From NCBI RefSeq assembly GCF_040712315.1, contig NC_134014.1, positions 36,941,634 through 37,005,633 on the forward strand: a stretch of DNA of 64,000 bases, written 5' to 3'. A program made the position numbers and the translations under genes. Below are positions 12,601-23,311 of the stretch, piece after piece; positions within the stretch are counted from its first letter, which is position 1; each line of letters begins with the position of its first letter. The stretch comes from Castanea sativa (lineage: Eukaryota > Streptophyta > Magnoliopsida > Fagales > Fagaceae). A model generated the notes under the pieces. That model did not search any database, was not told where the DNA came from, and saw only the letters and a list, made by a program, of their open reading frames with translations.

Positions 12601-15318
12601 ATTCATTTATTGTACATGTGCATAATATCTCTGGATGATACCTCTTTTTGAGTGAACAACCCTCCTCCTCAGTTCCTTTTAAAGCTACCCCACCCCTCTA
12701 TTTCGGAGGATTGAATCAACTTCCATCTTATAATAGTTAAATGATTAAGTTTATTATTTTTAATCGCCTAAACTTTTGTTTTAGTTATGATATCAGAATA
12801 GGTGGTCATGAGTTTGAATTGTGCCTCTACTTCACCTCCCATTAAAAAGGATTTAGATCCTCTAGAGTTCTTAAGGTACTCTACCAGTAGAGTTCATTAA
12901 ATCCTAACCACTCTTTAATGATTTAATGGTTTAGATTCTGCCATATCAGCATTTCATTAATAATATTCTTGAAATAATAAAATAATGTTGTAAACAAAAC
13001 AATTAAGATGATTGTTAATGAAATGCTGACATGGCAAAATCTAGACCATTAAATCATTAAAGAGTGGTTAGGATTTAATGAACTCTACTTGGTAGAGTAC
13101 CCTAGGAACTCTAGAGGATCTGAATCCCATTAAAAAACCTATGTGCTCTATGCGTGAGTTTAAGATTTTGGGATAAATGAAATTTTATCAAATATAATTC
13201 CCCAAGTACTGTCAGTTACTAATTGCTTTCATAATTATTTTATGGTCTTTAAATATTTAGAAGATGAATACTTATTTTGTTTTTGAAAGCTACAATACAA
13301 CTCTATATACTTGAAAAAAACATTTAACTTACATTTCTGACCATTGTATCATTATTTTTCGCTTACGTACTAAATGTATAATCAAATGTTTACTGTAGCT
13401 AGTAGAGAACAGCAACTACTCCAGATTGAGCAAGGAAATTGCAGAGAAAAGCCATCAGCTGAGGTATAAGTCTTTAAAAACAAAATCTGGAAATAGTGAT
13501 GTTATACATTCATATATATGGAGACGTTATATTCTGTATAAAAATAGGCAGATGAGAGGAGAGGAGCTTCAAGGATTAAATGTAGAAGAACTGCAACAGC
13601 TAGAGAGGTCACTGGAATTTGGATTGACCCGTGTGATAGAAAGAAAGGTCTATGCTTATTTTATTTAAAAGTCTTCTTGGTATAATCATGGGCTTGACTC
13701 TAGCTTGTCTCTTGGTATCTTATTGAACTCTATGCATTCCAGGGTGAGAAGATTATGAAAGAGATAAATGATCTTCAAAGAAAGGTTAGTAACTAAACTT
13801 TTTCAATATTGTTAGACAAGTGTAGGAGTTCTGGTTCACCATAAATAAAGGAAAATGAATTATCTTTCTTGTTGCACTGTAAAAACCCTTCAAAAGTTCT
13901 CCATTGTAAAAAGAAAACTAAGAAAGGAATAAAAAGAAGAAGAAAAGAAATGGAAAAACAGTTCATGCATGCAAAGTGGTGTACCATGCGTATTATGTAT
14001 AACTCAACTACAAAGAAAGTGTTAATAAGATCTTCGTCCTTTGTTTAATTTGTAACTTTTCTATCACATTTTCTCTAGGTAGAGCAATTTAGGCATAAAC
14101 ATTAAATTAATGCACATCTCGTTTGTATGTTAAATAGTTTTCTACGTTTTGTTGAGCTGATTAGTTCCTGCAGCTGAATCTTTTTCTTACAGTGAACTAT
14201 TCTAAAGACATCATAGCATCTGGGAGGTACTTTGAGCTTGAAATATAATTAAGTTCCAGATTCTTGTACTTATAGTTTGACATGGGCATGCACATAAACA
14301 AAGAGCAATTCTGATAGAACATACATGTAATTGTTAGGATATTCCATGATTATCTAGATTGCTAAATTTTGTACTTACATGCCTGATATCTTCTTGCCAT
14401 ATTTTTATTTGAATTCATGAATCATGCAGGGGATGCAATTGATGGAAGAGAATGAGCGATTAAGACGGCAAGTATGGAATCTCTCTCTCCCTCCTCCTTT
14501 TTCTACTTCTTTGATTGCTAATTGAAAGTGATATGTTTGACTAAGGTGGTAGATATATCTAATGGCCGAAGACACATTGGCACTGAGTCAGAGAATTTGA
14601 TTGCTGAGGAAGGCCAGTCATCAGAGTCTGTCACTAATGTCTGCAACTCCACTGGTGCCCCTCATGACTATGACAGCTCAGATACATCCCTCAAGTTAGG
14701 GTGAGTTCAGCACACTTACTGGCAACCAATCAATTTTTGCACTAACAACCCAAATTAAATCAAGTTCAAGTCTGACTACACTTCCTAAATGGAAATTTTG
14801 ATTAGTTTCCATTGTTTTTAATCCTAATAGGCCAAAACTTTCACCATACATTCTTATCTAGGTTAAGATATAGGCAAATGATAGAGCCACAATTTTGTTG
14901 TGTATTTGGCTACTCAATGAATGTACTTTTGAGTGAAAAAAACCTTATGCAGCAGTTATGTCTGCATGCATAAGCTTCAGGATTACAAAACTTATTATTT
15001 CTATTTTGTATTGTGCCTTGAGCTTTGTCATATGATGAGCAACTGGGCGTAAGTTTTAGGCAAGATTTACTTAGAGAAAAGGCAGTGTTCAATTTTCTTA
15101 GAGATGGTCAAGAAAATAATTGTACCAATATTTCCAAACATAGCTTGCCCGTTGAAGCTTATTTACTAAACTAGCCATTCTAGACTTTTTTTTTTTTTTT
15201 TTTTTTCCCTTGAAAATACTTCAGCATATGCCTTATATGTTATCTTCCTTCCCTACGTGTGTGCTACTTTAATGACTTTCTTGCATCTAATTGTTGCAGG
15301 CTACCCTACTCTGGGTGA
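9625..15318 (+). CDS. SVP: SVP-like MIKC MADS-box transcription factor
   Basis: Eight coding exons give 227 residues: 9625-9806, 12386-12464, 13399-13463, 13548-13647, 13743-13784, 14430-14471, 14546-14700, 15300-15318. Lengths of 182, 79, 65, 100, 42 and 42 nt for exons 1-6 are typical of this family. The frame stays open through every junction. Residues 1-60 are the MADS domain (starts [19 protein letters not shown], followed by a [24 protein letters not shown] core). The I region runs to about 87 and the K-domain coiled coil covers exons 3-6. The C-terminus ends in [13 protein letters not shown], the SVP/JOINTLESS signature. Known role: nuclear CArG-box-binding repressor of flowering and regulator of meristem identity; in trees the clade includes the dormancy-associated DAM genes. 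Odd: intron 1 starts inside a (CT)n tract, and introns 1 and 2 carry MITEs. Ending and core favour SVP over AGL24 proper. Confidence 0.96.
11519..11870 (+). mobile_element. SINE-like remnant split by a MITE
   Basis: An A-box-like TTAACTCAACTGGTAAAG (about 11530-11547) and a B-box-like GGGTTTCAATCTTCACC (about 11807) match the layout of plant SINEs but lie 260 bp apart because the MITE at 11554-11782 sits between them. If the MITE is removed the spacing becomes normal for a SINE. No intact tail or target duplication was identified. Confidence 0.45.
11554..11782. mobile_element. Palindromic MITE in SVP intron 1
   Basis: The two arms are imperfect reverse complements over about 85 bp each. The left arm starts ATAAGAGAAATTATTAAG and the right arm ends CTTAT preceded by AATAATTT; inner blocks such as CCAACCAAT / ATTGGTTGG and TTTATGCAAAT pair. 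229 bp, non-coding. The target duplication may be only TA-like, so no superfamily is assigned. Confidence 0.65.
12849..13127. mobile_element. MULE-type MITE in SVP intron 2
   Basis: A 279-bp element with arms of about 112 bp that are nearly perfect reverse complements, starting GGATTTAGATCCTCTAGAG. It is flanked by a 9-bp direct repeat CATTAAAAA (12840-12848 and 13128-13136). Nine bp is the Mutator-like target length. No coding capacity. It would form a strong hairpin in the unspliced SVP transcript. Confidence 0.82.
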
Positions 15319-15589
15319 ACGCTTGGAGGAGCTTACGAAGCAAAACAAATATCTGATCAATACGAATGCAGGGTTTGTTTCACTTGTATCAAAGGAATTA
15401 TGAATATCCAACCCGTGCTGTGTTAATGGTACTTGAATGATAAGTACCATTTTTGTTAAAGAACGATGAGAACCTAGATGTTCATTGTACAAATATTTTC
15501 ATACTGAAGCTATGAATTAACTAAGAGGCTCTCCCCTCACTGCAGTACGGACTGCTTTGTTGCTACAAGCATGGTATAGTATCACAGCC
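15319..15589 (+). other. SVP 3' UTR and flank
   Basis: Directly follows the TGA of the SVP-like gene and is AT-rich with no gene of its own. The true poly-A site cannot be set from sequence alone. Confidence 0.4.
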
Positions 15590-16485
15590 TAGTCCTTAAA
15601 GTTTGGGATGGTAGAATAACTCCTAAACCTAAAAAATGACCAAAATATCTCCCAAAATCTAAAAATGACCGAAATAACCCCTAAATCTAAAAATTGATTG
15701 AAATACTCTTGAAACTTAAAAATTAATCAAAATACCCTTTAGACTTAAAAAATGGCCAAAATACTCCTGAGAAAACTACTAAAAATTACTAAAATACCCT
15801 CTTAAAACCTAAAAATGACTAAAATAACCCCTAAATTTAAAAATTGATTGAAATATTCCTAAAATCTAAAAAATGGCTAAAATACTCTTGAAATTTAAAA
15901 ATGGACCAAAATATTTTCCAAACCTAAAAATTGATCAAAATACCCTTCGAAAAAATACCCCCTACACTTGTAAATTATTGAAATACCCTTGAAAAATTTG
16001 GGGCTAAAAATTATTGGTCATTTTTTAGGTTTAGGGAGAATTTTGGTAAATTTTTAGGTTTTAAGGTTATTTTGGTTATTTTTATTTTTCGCGGTATTTC
16101 GTTCATTTTTAGGTTTATGTGATATTTCGATTAATTTTTGGGTTTCGGTGGTATTTTGGTCATTTTTTTAAGTTTAAAGGTATTTTGGTAATTTTATGAT
16201 TTTGAGGGTATTTTGGTTAATTTTTGGATTTCGGGGATAAGTCGGTCATTTTAAAGTTTAGGGGGGCTATTTTGGTCTTTTTTTAGATTTAGGGGATATT
16301 TTGGTCATTTTCTTAGTTTTTAATGGTATTTTTGGTAATTTTTAGGTTTTAGGGAGTATTTCTACCATATTTAGGATTATGGAGGGTATTTTGGTCAATT
16401 TTAAGGGTTAGAGGGTATTTTAGTTACCTTTTAGTTTTAGGGGATATTTTGGTAATTTTCAGTGATTTTTGGGTATTTTTAGAGT
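15590..16485. repeat. Large imperfect palindrome made of short repeats
   Basis: From about 15590 to 15990 the sequence repeats a unit of roughly 30-35 bp of the form CTAAAAATGACCAAAATACCCC. From about 16010 to 16485 it repeats the reverse complement form GGTATTTTGGTCATTTTTAG. The halves form a long, mismatched inverted repeat with its axis near 16000. Individual units vary, so this is old or was amplified with drift. No open frames, no clear TIR and no target duplication. Confidence 0.75.
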
Positions 16486-17368
16486 TGGGTGATTTGTAGA
16501 AATAATACTTGGATCATAATTGTGTATCCAGTTAAAGCCCAATACCCATTAACATTAATTGGGTTAATAACCATTTAAGTGGGTGTGTTTGGGTTGTCAA
16601 ATTGGTTTGGGTTGATTTTGCCACCCAAAGAAAAAACCGACTCATATCTTCTGAATCACACTTCCTCAATATCTCCAATATGTCGGCATGAATTGGTCCA
16701 TGTTTAAAATCATAAAATATAATATAATACACGAATTAGGTTCATAATGAGGTTGAGCTCAATTGAGTTGGGCTTGTAGAGAATGTATCATTAAAATGGG
16801 TATCAACACACACTTACCCCCTAAGTAAAGACATGATTTGATAAGAGGTTGTATTTTCTAATATTTCCAATTGAAACATCTCATGTTCAAATCTTCCAAT
16901 TATGAAATTATAAAAAATAAAAATAAAAATAAAAAGATTTATTTAACAAATATAAGAAAATTTATAATACTTAAATTAAAAATTTTATCTTAAAAATTTG
17001 GATTTATATATTTCCTTTCTATGCATTACTCCCTTTTATTTTTAAAGGTGTTGCCTTGTTAAGGCTTATCTTTTTCCCCATTGCTATAAATTTCTATTAT
17101 GTTGGAACAATATAACAAGGTGATTAAAAAAAGGATTTAAATCTTTGAAGCCCTATGAATTTTCATTTCAAGTGAATTTTACAAGGATGAAACAGGATCC
17201 CATTGTCAATCCTTAGGTAATACTGTGAGGAAATGAGGTTGGCGGTATAGTGTATTTTTTTTGTTTTTTGGGTACATTGATAAATGGCTGGAGTCGAGGG
17301 TTTTTTTTTTTGTTGTTTGTTGCTGTAGCGATATATAGAATTCTACTTTAACCCAATTAATCAATCAA
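16486..17368. other. Intergenic stretch, no gene
   Basis: AT-rich DNA with GGGTTGGGTT-like patches near 16560-16620 that resemble the hAT-type body at 497-1019, but without recognisable ends. A 66-codon minus open frame at 16532-16732 has no domain. Confidence 0.45.
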
Positions 17369-17831
17369 TCTATAATCATATACTATATAATAAAAATTGA
17401 GCCTAAAAGTTGTGGTTGTGCCTAGTGGCTTCATCAAATTGCAAAAGTTTTTAAATTTTTTTTAAAAATAGATATAATTTTTTTTAATCTTCTTCTCCTA
17501 TAATTTCTAAGTTAATAAAAATCTTAATTTAATTATAATCTAAATTCTTATAATTGAGAAGTTAATAAAAAATCTTAATTGATAAAAAAAAATCTTAGTA
17601 CTTATCAATATGCCATAGGTACTACTTTTTTGAGATAGAAGATAGGTATTGTATTGAGTAAAAGAGCCAGAAGTTCTAATGCCAAAAGGAAAAGAAAGAC
17701 CACTAGTAGCAATGCGCTGCAAGCCTAGATATAATGCATTAACAGTTAAGTCTTCTTATCTTTTTTGATAAAAAATTTTCTTATCAATTAATTCACTTCT
17801 TTATCTATCCACTTATGTTTATTATATACAC

Positions 17832-18637
17832 TGTAAGGACGCGATTTTCGCCTAAAACCCAAATGGAGGGTCAATGGTCTAAAGAGCCTAAAACAATGAA
17901 TTTGTTAGAAAATGGGTTTAAAAATGAACTTTTAATGAGTTCAATAGACAGTCGTCACAGTAGGTTAGTTATTGCTAGGAAGAATAAAACAAACAGTTTT
18001 GATCAAGAAAATTTCTCCTCGGACTTGGCCGAGGATGGTTTGTTCTTATATATTTCTCTTAAACTTATACAAAATTATAGTTTTTAAGTCTACAGTGATT
18101 TTTCCTTAGATTTTCTAATCATCCCCCTGTAATGAAGGTTTTCCCCTTTATATTCCCCTTCCTCCTTTCATTTCAGCCCTCCACGTGTAGATTAGATTGC
18201 TGACTTTGATACTTGTTCCATCAGCACTTTCCTAAAGTCTTTGTGGGTATCTGTAAGACTGAATGTTACTGTTCAGGTATCACCTCCACAGTAATGCGGC
18301 TAGGGGGTTAGCTGCAGAGCATTCAATGCGGTGGTATCAGTTTTCTTCTTAGGTATTTCCCAACTCTCTTTTGCTTTATCCCTATCTGATGTTTATCCTT
18401 ACTAGCATGGTTACCTGTTGCCTGGTTCTTGATGAGGGGTCGAACCTTTGACCCCTACTCTATTTGGCCGAGGAGGTAATTCTCCTCAGATAATGTTTCC
18501 AGCTTCTTACTACCAGATTTCTTCCATGGCCCATTAACTTGTATACCTTCGTTAGTAACTACCCGTCCTCGGGCTATCTGATGTCCTCAAGCACGGCCTA
18601 CGGCCCAATACCTATATTTGGGCCCTCCATCCTTACA
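17832..18637 (-). repeat. 3' LTR of the Tat element
   Basis: 806 bp, starts TGTAAGGACGCG and ends CCTTACA on the + strand. Aligns along its length with 27100-27897, with scattered substitutions and small indels. Confidence 0.92.
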
Positions 18638-18639
18638 AT

Positions 18640-21600
18640 AGCCCTTCGATTTTTTGGCAATCACCCTTCCCATTCTTATGTCACTTCTTTCTGTGCAGGT
18701 GTCTTTTCAACTACAAAGAGGCATGCTCCTGATGCTTTGGCATCTGGGACGCTTCAGCATTTATTTCATAAGGCACCCTGTCCCTTATGTTCTACGGTAT
18801 GATGAAGATCCTACGGTGGAGAAATTTTATGGGAATTTGGGCGGGAACTCTCCTGCTTACTTTTCCCACTCCTACATGTATGGTTTGAAGACTTTAGCTG
18901 TTCCACTTCTTGCATCTTCAACTCTCAAGAACCAGTCCGAGGAGCCTTTCCATACTTTCGTAAGTTACCTTCAGTGTTTCTTCTTAATTTTAGGACATTT
19001 TCTTCCTCGGCCTTTCATTTTACACCTTACCTTTTCAATTTCCCCACACTTACACCTTTAATGGGTAGATTCGCTAAGTTAATAGACACCATAGTGGGCA
19101 TAGAGAACTTTAAGACCTGTTACCACATTCTAGCTGATGTTTCGATCCGGTATTGTCGTCAAGGGGAATGACATGCTTTGAAATCAGAAAGGGAGGTAGT
19201 AATCCCTATGATTGCTTTTATAGAGGGAGGGATGAGAGTTCCCATGGGTAGAGTAACTAAGGATTACCTAATTGTCCACAAGCTCTGTACGAACCAATGC
19301 GCTCCTAATGTGTTTAGGATACTAGGTAGCGTAAACGCCCTTAACCAGAAGATGAGTGTGAACCTCACCCATCATGACGTTAACTGGGTTTACAACTGTA
19401 AGAAACTAAAAGGTCAGGGATACTACCTGAAACCTAGAGTACTTGAAGTTAGGCTAATATTGTGCCTCCCCGATACTAATAAAGGCATGGACAAAGACTT
19501 CTTAATTGTTTCGGGGGAATGGCATAATGGACTTCATTGCCCAACACGAGACGGGACACCAGGTGGGATGCTTAGGTTTAGGCAACTATTTTAACACTAC
19601 CCATTTCCTCACTGACAATCTCCCTTATTCTTTCCTAATTTGTAACTTGTTTTTCTTTATTTAACAATGTCCCATTTTTAACCTTATCTTTGTTCATGGT
19701 GAATTTGCAGATAAATACTGTACACCTCTAAACTTCAATCTAAAACTTTTGTCCATACCGACGGACAACTACGAGTGACTCACTTCATCCTTGGCTACAT
19801 CCCTATATCCACCATCTTCCAAGCCCCCAAGTATGTGATCAAGGCGAAGGATCCTCGACTGCACCAAATCAATATTGACGTGCCCGGTTTTCTATCTGGT
19901 CCTTCTCCTGAAGGTACTCATCTAGTAGAATTACCTTCCTAGCGCAGCGTTGAACAAGAGGCAACCTCCTCCTATCTGGTTCTTGAAGAAGAAGCCAGAG
20001 TAGTGGAGGTTTCAAATTTCGAGGAGGATTCCAAGTTTTTGACCAGCCCCACTCTCCAAAGCCTTCAAGCGCTACCTTCAACCAACTTCCCCCCGTGCAA
20101 GTTAGTAGAGTCCAGGAAACTCCTAACATATGCAATGGTGCTACAGAGGAAGTCAAAGCCAAATCTGCTCGCCCTCCTTGAAACTCATGTAGGAGGTTCG
20201 ATCCCTAATGTGGCCATCCAAACTTGGCCCCTTACCCCTCTTCTTACCCATACTTCCCATCCTGAAAATGTAGACAAGAAAAGAAAATAGGATTGGAAAG
20301 GCAAGAACGTGGTGGAGGAAGAGAAGGTCATCCCTTCCAAGGAGCTTGAGCCCCAGAAATGGGCCAAAATAGCTAAGGGGGCACAGATGAGGTCCTCAAG
20401 TAAGGGAGCCTTATAGAGAGAGGACGTGACCATCGTCCCAAGGTCCAGACCTAAGATCCCCCCTTGGTATTGAATGAGGCCTCCCTTCCTTTAGACTCCT
20501 TCATAAGGGACTTCTAGAAGGGGAAGGCAGACTATATGGCCAATGCCTTGGAACAGCCACTACTGCTACCTCAGGACATGGCCAACCTGAGGACATTTAA
20601 GAAACATGAGCTGTTTCTAACCCTGAAAAGGCGTTTAGCCCTGGTAAGTTTTTCTTCATCTCTTTATCTCCCTTTTTTTACATAATACTTATACTGTTCC
20701 TTCCTTTGAAGACTTTAACTTACCTTCTTTATCTCTTTTTTCGAAGGCAATCTAGGTGGCGCATCTCGCCGAGGAGTGCGTAGATGATGCCCACAAGCAG
20801 ATGAAGGAGGATGAGGCTCAACGCATAACTGTTGTTGATGCATTTAACCTGGAAGAGTAAAGAATTAAAGACCTCAACGTCAAGGTGACTGAGGCCAACC
20901 GTGATAGGAAGAGTGCTGAGGCGGCTCAGGAGGGGGCTAAGAGGCAAGCAGAGAGCCAGCGCCAACAGCTGTGCTAGACTGAGGATCAACTTGCCATAGC
21001 CAAAGAATAGGTAGGGGCTCTAAAGAAGAAGCTGGAGGAGGCTGAGGAAGCTGCTGCTAGGGCCTAGTAGGAAGGGTATGACATTGGGGTAATAGAAATT
21101 GAGGAGACCTTTAGGGCCCAGGTCACTAGGGTTTGTAGAGGTTACTACCTCCAAGCATGGAACGAAGCGCTAAACTAAGCTGGGATAGACACTTCTTCCC
21201 CACTAAGGAGGACAAAAAATGCCTACTACCCCCTAGCACTTCGTGTGGCAGGCCCTTCCAGTTCCCAAGCTAAAGCTGCTCCTCAAGCACTTGAACCTAG
21301 TCAAGTTGCCACTGCTGCTGCTCTTCTAGCCCCTCCTGTCCCTTCCAAGGAGGCCGACCAAGCCAAAGTTGTGGGCAAAGGCAAAGAAACAGCCACAGAC
21401 AAAGCTCTTGACAAAGAGCTAGCTAAAGAACTAGCTAAGGACTCTTCCAAGGAAAATAGGGCATCCCAGGGCCAGGTACTGGTATCGGCCACGCTCCCTT
21501 TCACTACCAAGGAAAACCCTAAGAGCAATGGCGTCCGAGGCTACCTCCTAGACTGCGGCAAAGGCCAATCCTTCTCCAAAGTCCACTTAGGATCTTAGGC
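18640..21600 (+). pseudogene. Antisense accessory gene of Tat element (gypsy-type transposon protein), broken
   Basis: Reads opposite to gag-pol. A first globular part (about 19050-19562) contains LTHHDVNWVYNCKKLKG and MDKDFLIVSGEW, resembling the plant 'putative gypsy-type transposon' protein family (Transposase_28-like; from memory). A second globular segment (about 19711-19940) includes HTDGQLRVTHFILGY and needs one frameshift. A charged coiled-coil region follows (20747-21180; heptads rich in K, E, A, Q with several stops), then an Ala/Pro/Lys-rich tail (21245-21598). Three stretches look like spliceosomal introns: about 18960-19068, 19563-19710 and 20644-20746, each GT...AG with protein similarity resuming after it. 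The same layout occurs in the second Tat fragment. Function unknown. Confidence 0.7.
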
Positions 21601-22149
21601 TATGTAATAAATTTTTTTAAGTGTTCTTTTTACATGTATTCATTATTTTCTGCTTTCAAGCATGTACTTTCTTCGCCCTTTCAAGGCTTTATCTAATGAA
21701 GGGTTATTTAGTTCCTTTATCCCTTGTCCTGTTTACATGAAACAAAACATTACTTTATCCCTGATCACTGCTTAATTTATGCAGGCATAACTTGTAACCT
21801 CTTTTGATTAAAATATAACTTGCCCTTAGTTGATGTAATTGGTAATGTAATGAATTAACCCTCTAGGCAATTAACACTTAACCCTTTGCAATTTAACTTA
21901 AAAACACGCCTTGTGTACCTGAGATGTATAGCTCAAAAGATTATGCGTGGTTCAAAACTCCATCAATGATTTCTAGTAGATGTGAAGCATTGATTTATCC
22001 AAGGCATCTGATCCAAGGAGTACGATCTCACGAAATCAAGTTTATTACCCAAGAACATCTCATGGATATACTTGCAAATGCTTTAAGTGATGCTCATGGG
22101 CATTTCTTCAGTTAAGTTATTATGACAAGAGTCTTGGTTATCCATTGCA
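21601..22149. other. Non-coding spacer of Tat element
   Basis: AT-rich DNA between the accessory gene tail and the tandem repeats. Around 21970-22040 it holds diverged fragments of the same 78-bp repeat (CCAAGGCATCTGATCCAAGGA). No gene. Confidence 0.5.
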
Positions 22150-22527
22150 AATAGATCAAGTACTAATTTACCCAAGATATGCGGTTTGAGAAATTAGGCA
22201 TGATCGAGGTTCTATTTAGTACATAAAGGAATAAGAAGTATTAATTTACCCAAGGTATGTGGTTCGAGGAACCCGACATGACCAAGGTTTTGTTTAACAC
22301 TTAGATGAATAAGAAGTATTAATTTACCCAAGGTATGTGATCCGAGGAACTAGGCATGACCAACGTTCTGTTTAACACTTAGATGAATAAGAAGTATTAA
22401 TTTATACAAGGTATGTGGTCCAAGGAATCAGGCATGACTAGGGTTTTGTTTAACACTTAGATGAATAAGAAGTATTAATTTACCCAAGGTATGTGGTTCG
22501 AGAAACTAGACATGACCAAGATTCAGA
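22150..22527. repeat. 78-bp tandem repeat array, about 5 units
   Basis: The marker AAGAAGTATTAATTTA recurs at 22233, 22311, 22389 and 22467, with a diverged copy at 22155: spacing is exactly 78 bp each time. Each unit also carries CCAAGGTATGTGGTTCGAGG and a GGCATGACC-like block. Arrays at this place, between integrase and the 3' accessory region, are a known trait of Tat/Ogre-type elements. Confidence 0.9.
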
Positions 22528-23311
22528 AATGGGAGGAAAGGCTATGGAAGTGTTCTCAGACTCAAGGTTGGTAGTAGGCCAAGTGAAGGGAGAGTTGGAA
22601 GCTAGGGATTTGAGAATGCAAGGATATTTGAATAAAGCTAGGCGCTTGCAATTAAGTTTTGAGTTTTTCACTTTGCAACAAATCTCGAGGAGCAGAAACT
22701 CATGTTGGCTCTTTGGCTACTTTGGCAACCTCTTCTGGAGAAGGCTTACCTTGTGTTACACTTGTTGAAGATTTGCATAAGCCTACCAAGGAGAAGAAGG
22801 AGAAGGTCCAAGTTCACCAGATCATGGTTGGTCCTAGCTAGATGGATCATTTGGTCTTGTTTCTCAAGGAAGGTACTTTGCTTGATGATAAAGGAGAGGT
22901 AGGTAAGGTACGGAGGAAAGCTCCTCATTTCTGGTTGTTCGAGGAGCCAAAGTTGTACAGACGTTCCTTTTCTGGACCATACTTGCTTTGTGTCCATCCC
23001 GAAGCAGTGGAGCCATTGCTGGAGGAGTTGCATGAGGGGATCTGTGGAAGTCATACAGGGGGCAGGTCACTATCCCATAGGGCCCTCACCCAAGGGTATT
23101 GGTGGCCAAGTATGCAGAAAGAAGCACAGGAGTATGTAAAGAAGTGTGATCAGCTAGGGGGAGTCCTCAATCCTCTATCTAGTCCATGGTCGTTTGCTCA
23201 GTGGGGCTTGGATGTTGTAGGACCATTTCCTAAAGCTGTAGGAAATTGAAGATGGCTTCTGGTCGGAACTGATTATTTCGCAAAGTGGGTGGAGGCAAAA
23301 CCATTGTCTGA
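22522..23311 (+). pseudogene. Inverted RNase H / integrase segment of Tat pol
   Basis: Encodes, on the + strand, the second half of the archaeal-type RNase H (EVFSDSRLVVGQVKGELEA, near 22545) and the N-terminal part of integrase (H-H-C-C region around LHEGICGSH and YWWPSMQKEAQEYVKKC, then WGLDVVGPFPKAVGN with a stop, then the DYFAKWVEAKPLS block). The first part of the RNase H (NNEAEYKTLLVGMAMVQ) ends on the minus strand at about 23312. Flipping 22522-23311 restores collinearity, so this is an in-place inversion. The rest of the integrase core (second D and E of the DDE triad) and its C-terminus are missing. Confidence 0.85.

Noticed and set aside
15590..16485. Telomere-derived array, because TTTAGGG-like words recur
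   Set aside because: TTTAGGG words are scattered inside a 30-35 bp unit and not in direct tandem; the strand switches mid-way.
18539..19061. Separate genes from overlapping + strand frames of 87-135 residues
   Set aside because: They cross the LTR boundary or an intron-like stretch and are pieces or shadows of the antisense accessory gene.
22842..23249. An independent + strand integrase gene
   Set aside because: It is the inverted continuation of the minus-strand pol of the same element; flipping the segment restores collinearity.
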